Below, one piece after another: positions 1 to 7,063 of a DNA stretch of 36,082 bases. How positions within the stretch are numbered: the stretch's first letter is position 1; each line of letters begins with the position of its first letter. This DNA is from a virus. The position numbers and the translations under genes are program-made. The DNA is taken from positions 1 through 36,082 of IMG/VR virus record IMGVR_UViG_3300028025_000899; one strand, given 5' to 3'. The notes beneath the pieces were generated by a model. The model saw nothing but the letters and a program-made list of their open reading frames with translations. It did not search any database and was not told the DNA's origin.

Positions 1-207
1 ACAATACAAAAAGGATGGGCAGACCTGCAAGGTTACACATCAGAAGGAAGGTATGTTGCAGTTGAAGTAAAAAAAATAGGTGATAAGTTAAGTGTTGAAC
101 AAAAAGAAAGATTAGAAGATATCCATAATTGTCAGGGATTAGTATATATTTGTACTGAAAAAGATAATCAGCCTGTACTAATTGAATGGACAAAAATAAA
201 ATTATAG
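1..207 (+). CDS. VRR-NUC nuclease, 3' fragment (variant allele of 35725-36039)
   Basis: Open from the first base in frame 1 to the TAG at 205-207. It encodes the last 68 residues of the same protein found whole at 35725-36039. The core motifs GWADLQGY and VAVEVKK followed by SVEQKER are present. Compared with the full copy, only one residue differs (Val for Leu at the SxEQ position); the other differences are silent. It is partial only because the contig begins here. See the full copy for function. Confidence 0.88.
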   Translation, partial: TIQKGWADLQGYTSEGRYVAVEVKKIGDKLSVEQKERLEDIHNCQGLVYICTEKDNQPVLIEWTKIKL

Positions 208-250
208 AGCAATATTGGCTTAATGATGAAGTCAATCAGGCATTTGCAAA
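1..250. repeat. Left end of contig overlap (closing repeat, copy 1)
   Basis: Matches 35833-36082 at a constant offset of 35832. Bases 124-250 are identical to 35956-36082 over exactly 127 bp. Bases 1-123 differ from 35833-35955 at 12 sites (3, 6, 36, 42, 51, 63, 69, 81, 84, 87, 94, 123), all but one at third codon positions. An exact 127-bp overlap is what a de Bruijn assembler with k=127 leaves on a circular contig. The diverged lead-in looks like an allele from a related strain. This does not look like a true biological terminal repeat. Confidence 0.9.
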
Positions 251-668
251 GATGCAGCCTGAAGAATTGCAATATGATTTGAAGATAGAAGTGTTTATGG
301 TTTTATTAGAAATGGATGATGCGAAGTTAGATGGACTATATGAAAGGAATGAAATTAGATTTTACATAGTTAGAACTATGCTAAATATGATTAAATCTGA
401 TAGAAGCCAATTTTGGAAGAAATACAGGAACTATACAGAATTTAATGGTAAGGAAGTTGCAGAGGTAGAAAATGAAAGTGTAATTGATGTAATGGAGCAG
501 GGGATTGAGAAACTTCATTGGTATCAAAAGGAAATATTAAGGCTATACACTTTTGATTTTAATAAGAACGCAAAGGAATTAAGCAGACAGACAGGAATAC
601 CTTATATGTCAATCATAAGAACTTTGAAACAAACTAAAACTGAACTAAAAAAACACATACGGAAATGA
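186..668 (+). CDS. Sigma-70 region 4-like phage protein
   Basis: A 160-residue acidic/basic mixed protein. The C-terminal third reads as a region-4-type helix-turn-helix: a stretch around residues 112-160 with KEILRLY, then AKELSRQTGIPYMSIIRTL, ending in a lysine-rich helix. This resembles sigma-like proteins of Bacteroidota phages that bind promoter DNA or RNA polymerase. The N-terminal part (QPEELQYDLKIEVFMVLLEM) looks like a region-2-like helical segment, but I cannot assign it firmly. The ATG overlaps the end of the VRR-NUC gene by 22 bp. A truncated second copy starts at 36018. It may be the regulator acting at the paired promoters, but that is inference. Confidence 0.7.
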   Translation: MDKNKIIEQYWLNDEVNQAFAKMQPEELQYDLKIEVFMVLLEMDDAKLDGLYERNEIRFYIVRTMLNMIKSDRSQFWKKYRNYTEFNGKEVAEVENESVIDVMEQGIEKLHWYQKEILRLYTFDFNKNAKELSRQTGIPYMSIIRTLKQTKTELKKHIRK

Positions 669-904
669 TTCAAATAATCTTAACAAGTATCTGTGCATCA
701 TTATTTTTTAATACTATCCACAACCTACATCGTAAATGGGGAATCAATTTCAAGCCTTTCAGTTGTGGAAGTTGCTTGGCTTCGTGGATTGGGGTTGTAC
801 TATATTTCTCACCTGAACTGATTGTAAATATTGCAAGTGTTTTATTTATATCAGGTTTTATGGCATCTATTGTTGAAACATTAATTTATAAAATATGGAA
901 TTAG
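665..904 (+). CDS. Small membrane protein with CxxC-x3-W motif
   Basis: A 79-residue protein whose ATG overlaps the preceding TGA (ATGA). Residues 3-20 and about 40-75 are hydrophobic and likely span the membrane. Between them is PFSCGSCLASWIG, a CxxC motif followed by Trp-Ile-Gly. This arrangement recalls the DUF1360-like family of small membrane proteins, but the match is from memory and modest. It sits between a DNA-binding protein and a small hypothetical. Function unknown. Confidence 0.65.
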   Translation: MIQIILTSICASLFFNTIHNLHRKWGINFKPFSCGSCLASWIGVVLYFSPELIVNIASVLFISGFMASIVETLIYKIWN

Positions 905-1188
905 AACATAGAGATTTTTTAAATCAACACATCAATAATTATGAAACTGCTCAAAGTGGTTTTCTTAGGAATCTAGATTTAGGTATTATGAAAATGTATG
1001 AGCATATATATAGAACATACATAGACCCTAATTTTATTTTGACTATTTGGTGCGGCAATTGTAGAATGGATATGGTATTAAGACTATATAAGTACTATGA
1101 TAAAGTATTAGATGAAGATTTAAATATGATACAAAAAGAAATTTTAGAACCCAAAAAGCGTGGTCGCAAACCAAAGACAAATGGCTAA
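895..1188 (+). CDS. Conserved phage hypothetical with AT-hook-like tail
   Basis: A 97-residue protein starting 10 bp inside the previous gene. The centre holds WCGNCRMDMVLRLYKYYD, a CxxC followed by a helical amphipathic stretch. The last 12 residues (KKRGRKPKTNG) form a KRGRKPK run of the AT-hook type, which binds the minor groove of AT-rich DNA. I recognise the overall pattern from Bacteroidota phages but not its function. DNA binding is inferred only from the basic tail. Confidence 0.7.
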   Translation: MELEHRDFLNQHINNYETAQSGFLRNLDLGIMKMYEHIYRTYIDPNFILTIWCGNCRMDMVLRLYKYYDKVLDEDLNMIQKEILEPKKRGRKPKTNG

Positions 1189-1663
1189 TTATATACACCC
1201 AACCGCAATAATAGGAGACAATGTTGTACTAGGAGACAACAATTACATAGGTGCTTATTGTATTATAGGAGACCCTGCGGAACATAAAAAATATTGGGAT
1301 AAGCCAAAAGGCAAAGTTATTATAGGAAATAATAATATTATTACAGGATTAGTTACAATAGATGCAGGTACTGAAGATATTACTTATATTCAGGATAATT
1401 GTTTTATAATGAAACACGCACACATAGGACACGATTGTACAATTTTTAATAATGTTACAATAAGTTGTGGTGCAAAGATTGGTGGACATTCTATTATAGA
1501 AGAAAATTCAAACATAGGATTAAACGCAGTATTGCATCAGTACACACATATTGAAGAAGGTTGTATGATTGGAGCAAGTGCATTTATAAAAGGTAAGACA
1601 GAACCATTTACAAAATATGCAGGAGTTCCTGCAAGAAAATTAGGAGAAAATAAACCTAGATGA
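1181..1663 (+). CDS. LpxA-like hexapeptide-repeat acyltransferase
   Basis: A 160-residue protein taken from the ATG at 1181, which overlaps the previous stop by 8 bp; a GTG at 1160 is possible but less likely. It is built of hexapeptide repeats: IHPTAIIGDNVVLGDNNYIG, then VIIGNNNIITGLVTID, then AHIGHDCTIFNNVTIS and GGHSIIEENSNIG. The first block is very like LpxA (UDP-GlcNAc O-acyltransferase), including the catalytic-type His in MKHAHIGHDC (HIGHD). The protein is shorter than LpxA (about 260 residues) and lacks its C-terminal helical domain. It heads a sugar cassette with the next two genes, so an acyl or acetyl transfer to a sugar is likely. The substrate is unknown. Confidence 0.85.
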   Translation: MANYIHPTAIIGDNVVLGDNNYIGAYCIIGDPAEHKKYWDKPKGKVIIGNNNIITGLVTIDAGTEDITYIQDNCFIMKHAHIGHDCTIFNNVTISCGAKIGGHSIIEENSNIGLNAVLHQYTHIEEGCMIGASAFIKGKTEPFTKYAGVPARKLGENKPR

Positions 1664-2241
1664 ACGCAGTAATATATTTAAACTATCAAAATAGAAACAT
1701 TGAAACTTTGTTTCATAACATTAAAAATGCAGGTAAGCATATAGACTTAATTAGCATTATAGATGAAACAGGCATAGCTTATGCAATCAATAAAGGATTG
1801 ATGCAATTAAACAATTTTGATTATGTTACGATTATGGGCAATGATATACTAGAGCCTGATAATTGGTTGGTAACTAGAAATCAATTTATGCAGGATAAAA
1901 CGATTGGCATATGCTCAATTCCTTTAGATGGCTTCAATGGTGATTCATTAGATTTGATTGGTAATTTTACAATATCAAAAGAAACAATAAATAGACTAGG
2001 CGCATTTAATGAAGAATTAGACCCATATGGAGCAATAGACTTAGACTACTGTACTAGATGCAGGGCATCAGGATTACATACAAAGTTCATCCCATTGACT
2101 AAAGCTACCCATATTGAACAGAATGGTAGTGATGCTTATGGATATAACAAAATGGATTTAGTTAAAAAGACTTGGGATTTGCATAATAAAAATGTATCTG
2201 ATTATTCAAATGGAACTAAAGCATATTATATTCCTTTATGA
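1660..2241 (+). CDS. GT2-like (GT-A fold) glycosyltransferase
   Basis: A 193-residue protein starting 4 bp before the previous stop (ATGA). It has the GT2 layout: an N-terminal beta-strand (MNAVIYLNYQN), YAINKGL near 41-47 where family members keep xxNxG, and MGNDILEPDNW at 59-69 in the place of the DxD nucleotide-sugar/metal site. IDLDYCTRCRASG then resembles the ED-D motif region. It is shorter than bacterial GT2 enzymes. The acyltransferase and a second glycosyltransferase flank it in an overlapping run. It probably glycosylates a host surface polymer, a virion protein or DNA; the acceptor cannot be told from sequence. Confidence 0.8.
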   Translation: MNAVIYLNYQNRNIETLFHNIKNAGKHIDLISIIDETGIAYAINKGLMQLNNFDYVTIMGNDILEPDNWLVTRNQFMQDKTIGICSIPLDGFNGDSLDLIGNFTISKETINRLGAFNEELDPYGAIDLDYCTRCRASGLHTKFIPLTKATHIEQNGSDAYGYNKMDLVKKTWDLHNKNVSDYSNGTKAYYIPL

Positions 2242-3233
2242 GAATACTAGCAATTACAAACAAATTTAGTGGGGTTGGTTATCATAGAATAATGATGCCA
2301 TTAGTAAATATGCGCAAAGACTATTGTTTGATAACAGATACAATCAATGAGGCAGTATTTGATAATAACTATGACATAGTTTTATTTAATAGATTTTTAG
2401 CTTCAACAGATGCTAAACTATTAGTGAAGATGAAGATAAAATATAACTTCAAACTAATAGTAGATAATGATGACTATTGGATTTTACCACCTTCGCACGT
2501 TCTTGCACAAAGATACAGGGATAGTAATATTACAGAAATCATTACAGAGTATATGAGGGTTGCAGACCTTTGCACCTGTACGCACGAAAGACTAGCTGAA
2601 GAAATATATAAGTTTAATTCTAATGTAGAAATAATTCCTAATGCTTTACCATATGGTGAAGAACAGTTTCAAGATGATAAAATAGAATCTGATTTGGTTA
2701 GGTTGTTTTGGGCAGGTTCAGGTACTCACGTTCCTGATTTAGACATTCTTAGGAATCCAATGAAGAAGATTAATTTTCCTATACGAACAGTCATTGCAGG
2801 TTATAATCTAGGGGAAAAGCATTTGTGGGATAGAATGATTGCGGTGTTCACAAACGGATTAAAACTGAACCCAACTATCTATGACTATGCAGAAATAAGT
2901 AAATATATGGGTGCTTATGCTGATTCTGACATTAGTATAATACCATTGGTAGAAAATAAGTTCGGTGCTATGAAATCAAACCTGAAAGTATTAGAGACTG
3001 CAGCAAAGAAGAATCCTGCAATAGTTAGCAACGTACATCCTTATAAGGATATGCCTGTATGCTATGTAAACAATCAACAGGATTGGTACAAATGGATTAA
3101 GCTACTGACCTTTGATGAAGCAGCTAGGATTGAATATGGACAGAAGCTATTTGATTACTGCAATACCAACTTTAACCTGCACACCATAAATAATAAAAGA
3201 TTTGCTATTTATAATAAATTAATAGGGAAATGA
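2238..3233 (+). CDS. GT-B fold glycosyltransferase (GT1/GT4-like)
   Basis: A 331-residue protein overlapping the previous gene by 4 bp. It begins MRILAITNKFSGVGYHRIMMPL, the usual first strand and glycine loop of GT-B enzymes. KLIVDNDDYW and the later VADLCTCTHERLAEEI and IIPNALPYGEEQF mark the domain boundary. LFWAGSGTHVPDLDIL opens the C-terminal nucleotide-binding domain. DISIIPLVENKFGAMKSNLKVLETAA holds the Lys/Glu-containing donor site typical of GT4. It pairs with the GT2-like gene. Sugar donor and acceptor are unknown. Confidence 0.85.
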   Translation: MRILAITNKFSGVGYHRIMMPLVNMRKDYCLITDTINEAVFDNNYDIVLFNRFLASTDAKLLVKMKIKYNFKLIVDNDDYWILPPSHVLAQRYRDSNITEIITEYMRVADLCTCTHERLAEEIYKFNSNVEIIPNALPYGEEQFQDDKIESDLVRLFWAGSGTHVPDLDILRNPMKKINFPIRTVIAGYNLGEKHLWDRMIAVFTNGLKLNPTIYDYAEISKYMGAYADSDISIIPLVENKFGAMKSNLKVLETAAKKNPAIVSNVHPYKDMPVCYVNNQQDWYKWIKLLTFDEAARIEYGQKLFDYCNTNFNLHTINNKRFAIYNKLIGK

Positions 3234-3757
3234 TGACTTTTACAGAATTAGATACAAAAGGTAGGCTTAGGTCTAAAGCTAAATTCTTATGTGAAAAATG
3301 TAATTGTGAAACTATTCAAAGAATAGAAGAAGTAAAAAGAAGGGGTTACTTATGTAAAAGTTGCAAATTAAAAGAAAATAGCATTAAAGAGTTTAAATAT
3401 AAAGATATAGAATTGACCTGTGCTAATATATTGAAGTCTAGGATGAATAAAAGATATATTAAAAGAGGATTAAATTGTACTTTAACAGGTGTAGAAATAT
3501 TGAATTTAGTTAAGTCTAAATGCCATTATTGTGGTGATTTATCTAGTAATGCTTTTATATATAAACAACCAAATTTTGAATATATATTTTATTATAATGG
3601 TATTGATAGGATTGATAGTTCAAAAGGATATATTAAAGGCAATGTTTTAACTTGTTGTAAAACTTGCAATGTTTCAAAAATGGATATGAATTATGAAAAA
3701 TTCATTGAGCATATTAGTAAAATATATAAAAATTTAATAGAAGATGCCAATATATAA
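3230..3757 (+). CDS. HNH endonuclease with N-terminal zinc-binding motif
   Basis: A 175-residue protein. Residues 21-45 carry CEKCNC and CKSC, a zinc-ribbon-like pair. The C-terminal half is an HNH-type nuclease: CHYCG near residue 98, NGIDRIDSSKGY, then GNVLTCCKTCNVSKMDM with the second Cys pair. This resembles free-standing phage HNH enzymes, often mobile, that act as DNA nicking or cutting enzymes. It starts 4 bp before the previous stop and overlaps the next gene by 14 bp, so it is built into the operon rather than obviously inserted. Two starts (3230, 3233) are possible. Confidence 0.85.
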   Translation: MMTFTELDTKGRLRSKAKFLCEKCNCETIQRIEEVKRRGYLCKSCKLKENSIKEFKYKDIELTCANILKSRMNKRYIKRGLNCTLTGVEILNLVKSKCHYCGDLSSNAFIYKQPNFEYIFYYNGIDRIDSSKGYIKGNVLTCCKTCNVSKMDMNYEKFIEHISKIYKNLIEDANI

Positions 3758-4166
3758 ATGTGAATCTAATGGTAAGTACAGAATAGGTACAGGTAGTTGC
3801 ATATATGACACAGAAGAAAAAGCTGCTAAAGTATGGGCAGCAATTATAGCTAGTGGTAAATATGAAGAAACTTATAATGACTATCCTGAATCAGCTAGTA
3901 ACAATGCAAAGAGGGCATTAAAATGGGCAGATGAAAATGGTTGGGGTGAATGTGGAACTGCAGTAGGTAAAGCTAGGGCAAACCAATTAGCGAATAAAGA
4001 AAACATATCTAGGGATACCATAGCTAGGATGGCATCATTCAAAAGGCATCAACAAAGTAAAGATGTACCATACTCTGAAGGATGTGGTGGGTTAATGTGG
4101 GATGCTTGGGGTGGTACTTCAGGCATTGAATGGGCAATAAATAAGCTAAAGCAAATAGATAAGTAA
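3744..4166 (+). CDS. Conserved phage protein, ASNNAKRAL / GCGGLMWDAWGG type
   Basis: A 140-residue protein with two parts. Residues 1-40 (YKCESNGKYRIGTGSCIYDTEEKA) form a short segment that I associate with N-termini of several Bacteroidota phage proteins. Residues about 47-135 contain YPESASNNAKRALKW, GTAVGKARANQLAN, TIARMASFKRHQ and EGCGGLMWDAWGG, a strongly conserved phage domain that I recall from larger head-associated or protease-associated proteins. Its biochemical role is not known to me. It lies just upstream of the packaging genes. Confidence 0.7.
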   Translation: MPIYKCESNGKYRIGTGSCIYDTEEKAAKVWAAIIASGKYEETYNDYPESASNNAKRALKWADENGWGECGTAVGKARANQLANKENISRDTIARMASFKRHQQSKDVPYSEGCGGLMWDAWGGTSGIEWAINKLKQIDK

Positions 4167-4348
4167 TGGAATACCATATTCAATTTGGCAGATTCAGAAT
4201 ATCATTAGGGGTATTAACAGAAACAATACAACTAGGTATTTCAATAGGATATTCAGTAGATGAATTCGCACAATTACATAAGAGTTTAAACATAGGATTT
4301 GTATTCGTATCTTTAAACTTTATAATAATGAATGAAGAAACACACTAA
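4166..4348 (+). CDS. Small hypothetical protein
   Basis: A 60-residue open frame whose ATG shares a base with the previous TAA and whose end overlaps the HNH gene by 17 bp. The sequence is rich in hydrophobic residues (FRISLGVLTETIQLGISIGY and NIGFVFVSLNFIIM) without a clear membrane span or motif. The tight fit between its neighbours is the main reason to keep it. No function recognised. Confidence 0.5.
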   Translation: MEYHIQFGRFRISLGVLTETIQLGISIGYSVDEFAQLHKSLNIGFVFVSLNFIIMNEETH

Positions 4349-4589
4349 ACTATATTTAGATTATTTTGGATATGGCATAGAAGATTTTATCCCTTGTGAA
4401 TCCTGTGGTGCAAAGGCAGTTGACATACACCATATAGAAGCAAGGGGAATGGGCGGTGATAAAAAGGCAGACAATATAAATAATCTGATGGCACTATGTA
4501 GGCAATGTCATTTAGTTATGGGGGATACTAAGACACATATGGAATATTTAAAAAGCAAACATAAAGAGAAATTAAATGGCAAAAGGTAA
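4332..4589 (+). CDS. Small HNH endonuclease next to terminase
   Basis: An 85-residue HNH protein. It has CESCG at 22-26, VDIHHIEARGMGG with the HH pair at 33-34, NNLMALC with the central Asn, and CRQCH at 56-60. This is the compact HNH type encoded beside terminase genes in many phages, where it assists or stimulates genome cleavage during packaging (as for HK97 gp74). The position about 500 bp before the terminase small subunit supports that role, as inference. Confidence 0.88.
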   Translation: MKKHTKLYLDYFGYGIEDFIPCESCGAKAVDIHHIEARGMGGDKKADNINNLMALCRQCHLVMGDTKTHMEYLKSKHKEKLNGKR

Positions 4590-4698
4590 AAGCGATTCAT
4601 CAAAAGTTTCATTTGGTAAGCGCAAAAGAGGACAGGCAAAAAAGTCTTATAACAAACATACACCCAAACCAAAACCATCAAGGGGACAAGGCAAATGA
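4576..4698 (+). CDS. Small highly basic protein (40 aa)
   Basis: A 40-codon frame beginning with ATG inside the end of the HNH gene and ending at TGA 4696-4698, where the next gene's ATG overlaps (ATGA). It is extremely basic and polar: MAKGKSDSSKVSFGKRKRGQ at the start and KHTPKPKPSRGQGK at the end. Small basic proteins of this kind with a PKPKP-RGQG tail occur in Bacteroidota phages near packaging genes. DNA or RNA binding is plausible from charge alone. The double overlap with neighbours favours a real gene. Confidence 0.7.
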   Translation: MAKGKSDSSKVSFGKRKRGQAKKSYNKHTPKPKPSRGQGK

Positions 4699-5048
4699 TA
4701 ATACTACCTGCACAAATAGAAGGATTAACATCTAGAAAGGATAAAACCATTAAAGTTACCTTTGGCACACAGGAACTATCCCCTGTTGATGCTGCACAGG
4801 TATTTCAATTAAATCAAAGATTCTGTTACATAGCTATCAAAGAAGAATCATTTCAACAGGATGAATTAGATAATCTAGATAGTATTAAGACAGACCTAGA
4901 ATCAAACAAGACCCCATCACAAAGATTGAGGGGTATTTTATATATAAACTATCAACAGAGCAACGAAGGATACAAAGATTTTACAACTTACTACATAGCA
5001 AAGATGGAATTACTTTGTGAGCATTTTAAATCTAAATTAGATAAATAA
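4695..5048 (+). CDS. Conserved hypothetical phage protein
   Basis: A 117-residue protein starting at an ATGA overlap. The N-terminus (MIILPAQIEGLTSRKDKTIKVTFGTQELSP) reads as a beta-rich strand pattern. The rest is helical, with SKTDLESNKTPSQRLRG-like spacing and a C-terminal amphipathic helix (KMELLCEHFKSKLDK). This family is common just before terminase genes in Bacteroidota phages and may bind DNA. I know no function for it. Confidence 0.7.
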   Translation: MIILPAQIEGLTSRKDKTIKVTFGTQELSPVDAAQVFQLNQRFCYIAIKEESFQQDELDNLDSIKTDLESNKTPSQRLRGILYINYQQSNEGYKDFTTYYIAKMELLCEHFKSKLDK

Positions 5049-5067
5049 ACAACACAATAGCAGCACA

Positions 5068-5433
5068 ATGGCAGCAAAGGATATAATAGAGCATCAGTTC
5101 CCTAAAGGAGTTTCAGGGAATCCAAATGGCAGACCTAGAAAATATGTCAGCTTATTGAAGGAACAAGGGTACAAGCTATCAGAAATAAACGATAGCATTC
5201 AGGCTTTAATGTCTATGGATGAAGAAGAACTTAAATCAGTAAGCACAAATGATAAAGCAACTGTACTAGAAAAGACAATAGCAAAAGCCATATTAAAATC
5301 TATGAGCAATGGCAGCTTGTATTCTTTGGATACTTTGTTAACTAGAGTATATGGAAAACCAAAGGAACAGATGGATATAAAATCAGATAATAAAATAGAG
5401 GTTGTTTTTGTGAATGGTAAAACCATTTTATAA
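5068..5433 (+). CDS. Terminase small subunit-like protein (DUF5681-type N-terminus)
   Basis: A 121-residue protein directly before the large terminase, sharing one base with its start. Residues 11-23 (FPKGVSGNPNGRP) are the signature of DUF5681-type phage proteins, which usually sit in the small-terminase position. The central part is helical (LLKEQGYKLSEINDSIQ, KTIAKAILKSM), and YGKPKEQMDIKSD is a typical tail. Expected role: recognise phage DNA and deliver it to the large subunit. The assignment rests on motif plus position. Confidence 0.82.
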   Translation: MAAKDIIEHQFPKGVSGNPNGRPRKYVSLLKEQGYKLSEINDSIQALMSMDEEELKSVSTNDKATVLEKTIAKAILKSMSNGSLYSLDTLLTRVYGKPKEQMDIKSDNKIEVVFVNGKTIL

Positions 5434-6584
5434 TGCGCATAGAATTACCAACACCACATTGTAATCAAGAAAAAATCCTAGAATGTGAAAAAAGATTCAG
5501 GGTAGTGATGTGTGGTAGAAGATTTGGTAAATCAGAACTATCACAGGTACTTTCTGTTACATATGCCGTTAAAGGTCTGTCTGTTGCTTATATAACCCCT
5601 ACTTATGGATTAGCTAAGGTTTTTTTCAGTAAACTTACAGAATCCCTAGAATTGCCTAAAAACAAGTCTGATTTAAAAATAGACTTCCCTAATGGCGGAC
5701 AGGTAGAATTCTTTACAGGTGAAAGATTAGATAATCTAAGAGGTAGAAAATTCCATTTGGTTATTGTAGATGAAGCATCCTTTATCCCTGACCTAGAAGC
5801 AGGATGGCAAAATAGTATTAGACCAACCCTAACTGACTATAAAGGGAAGGCAGTATTCCTATCTACCCCTAGAGGGAAAAACTATTTCTATAGCCTGTTT
5901 ATGAAAGATGGGGAACAGGATTGGGCATCATTTAAATTCACTAGTTACGATAACCCATTCATAGACCCAAAAGAAATTGATGAAGCTAGGATGCAACTGC
6001 CAAACGTAGTGTTTGAGCAGGAATATATGGCTAATCCTTCAGAAAATAGCGCAAACCCATTTGGGAATAAATTTATACAGGATTGTATCAAGCCAATTAG
6101 CAACCAACAAATAGTTTCTTTTGGTATTGACCTTGCAAAGTCTGTAGACCATACAGTAATCATAGGTCTTGATAATGCAGGGAATGTGGCTTATTTTGAC
6201 AGGTATCAAATGGATTGGCATAATACTAAGGAGAATATAAAAAGGCTGCCTAAATGCCCTATATTGGTGGATAGTACAGGTGTAGGAGACCCTATACTAG
6301 AAGACCTACAAAGGGAAGGTATTGCAATAGAAGGTCTAAAGTTCACGAGTTCAAGTAAGCAGCAACTTATGGAAGGTCTTGCAACTGCCATACAACAACA
6401 AAAGATAGGATTCCCTGAAGGCGCAATCACAAATGAACTGCAAGTCTTTGAGTATCAGTTCACATCTAATGGGGTTAGGTACTCTGCACCATCAGGATTC
6501 CACGATGACTGCGTTATGGCATTGGCTTTGGCTTGGAATAATTTCAATATGAAAAGGGGTAATGGCAGGTATTCTATGATGTAA
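5433..6584 (+). CDS. terL: Terminase large subunit
   Basis: A 383-residue packaging motor. The ATPase has an adapted Walker A at 26-34 (MCGRRFGKS) and Walker B with catalytic Glu at 109-114 (LVIVDE). The RNase H-like nuclease follows, with acidic positions in FGIDLAKSVDH (about 231), ILVDSTGVGD (about 277) and the terminal HDDCVMALA (about 356). Length and motif order are normal for a compact large terminase. It closes the packaging run; the next 120 bp contain a promoter rather than a gene. Confidence 0.97.
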   Translation: MRIELPTPHCNQEKILECEKRFRVVMCGRRFGKSELSQVLSVTYAVKGLSVAYITPTYGLAKVFFSKLTESLELPKNKSDLKIDFPNGGQVEFFTGERLDNLRGRKFHLVIVDEASFIPDLEAGWQNSIRPTLTDYKGKAVFLSTPRGKNYFYSLFMKDGEQDWASFKFTSYDNPFIDPKEIDEARMQLPNVVFEQEYMANPSENSANPFGNKFIQDCIKPISNQQIVSFGIDLAKSVDHTVIIGLDNAGNVAYFDRYQMDWHNTKENIKRLPKCPILVDSTGVGDPILEDLQREGIAIEGLKFTSSSKQQLMEGLATAIQQQKIGFPEGAITNELQVFEYQFTSNGVRYSAPSGFHDDCVMALALAWNNFNMKRGNGRYSMM

Positions 6585-6587
6585 TTA

Positions 6588-6677
6588 CCGTTCATCAGCT
6601 TTATTTGCCGTTCATCACAAAGTTTAAAAATAGTTTACAAAATGTTTGGAATGTGTATATATCTTACACTATCTTTG
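6588..6677 (+). promoter_or_regulatory. Promoter with paired CCGTTCATCA boxes (copy 1)
   Basis: Two identical boxes CCGTTCATCA lie at 6588-6597 and 6608-6617, 20 bp apart start to start. After 27 nt comes TTTG at 6645-6648, then 21 nt, then TATCTTTG at 6670-6677. The last two fit the Bacteroidota -33 (TTTG) and -7 (TAnnTTTG) elements. The expected transcript would begin about 6684, some 25 nt before the ATG at 6709. The same arrangement is found at 31777-31865. The boxes are probably an activator or repressor site. Confidence 0.8.
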
Positions 6678-6708
6678 ATTTATCAAACAAACCCAAAAAA
6701 CCAACATT

Positions 6709-6942
6709 ATGACAAAGCAACAATTAATCGACAATGCAACTGCAAAGAATTTCAGAGTAGAATTTAGTGAAGACAGATTTGGTAATATACTTATTGGTAT
6801 AAATAAAAACAATAATTGTTACCATTGGTTTGAAATATTTGGAGGTGATATTTTTTTTAACCATACTTATTCAATGAATACAGGTAAAACTAATAAAGGT
6901 ACAATGCACGGATTAAGAGTTTTAAATTCATTAAATAACTAA
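6709..6942 (+). CDS. Small hypothetical protein, first gene after promoter
   Basis: A 77-residue protein starting at the first ATG behind the promoter. It reads FRVEFSEDRFGNILIGINKN, then NCYHWFEIFGGDIFF, a compact alpha/beta pattern with no recognised motif. The start is supported by the A-rich leader (AAACCCAAAAAACCAACATT). Being first behind a strong promoter, it is likely abundant. It precedes a membrane microprotein and the methyltransferase. Confidence 0.65.
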   Translation: MTKQQLIDNATAKNFRVEFSEDRFGNILIGINKNNNCYHWFEIFGGDIFFNHTYSMNTGKTNKGTMHGLRVLNSLNN

Positions 6943-6984
6943 CCCAAAGAAGTCAGGGGTGCGGCTGAACAACGCACATTTATT

Positions 6985-7062
6985 ATGAAAAACAAAAACA
7001 CACAAGCAGTAATTATTCTTATATTTGCATTCTTAGTAGTTGCAATATTTCAAAACATTTAA
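6985..7062 (+). CDS. Membrane microprotein (25 aa)
   Basis: A 25-codon frame from ATG 6985 to TAA 7060-7062, two bases before the methyltransferase ATG. It has a short polar head (MKNKNTQ) and one hydrophobic span (AVIILIFAFLVVAIF), the shape of a single-pass membrane peptide. The preceding 40 bp contain a small GTGCG/CGCAC inverted repeat. Its position between two genes in the same unit makes it plausible, but the length gives weak statistical support. Confidence 0.45.
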   Translation: MKNKNTQAVIILIFAFLVVAIFQNI

Positions 7063-7063
7063 T

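Noticed and set aside
145-152. TATATTTG as a promoter -7 box (also at the right end)
   Set aside because: Lies inside the VRR-NUC coding region with no TTTG at the right distance; likely coincidence.
1-250. True direct terminal repeat or duplicated nuclease gene
   Set aside because: Only 127 bp are identical, the exact size of a common assembly k-mer, and the rest differs at silent sites. An assembly overlap with a strain variant is simpler.
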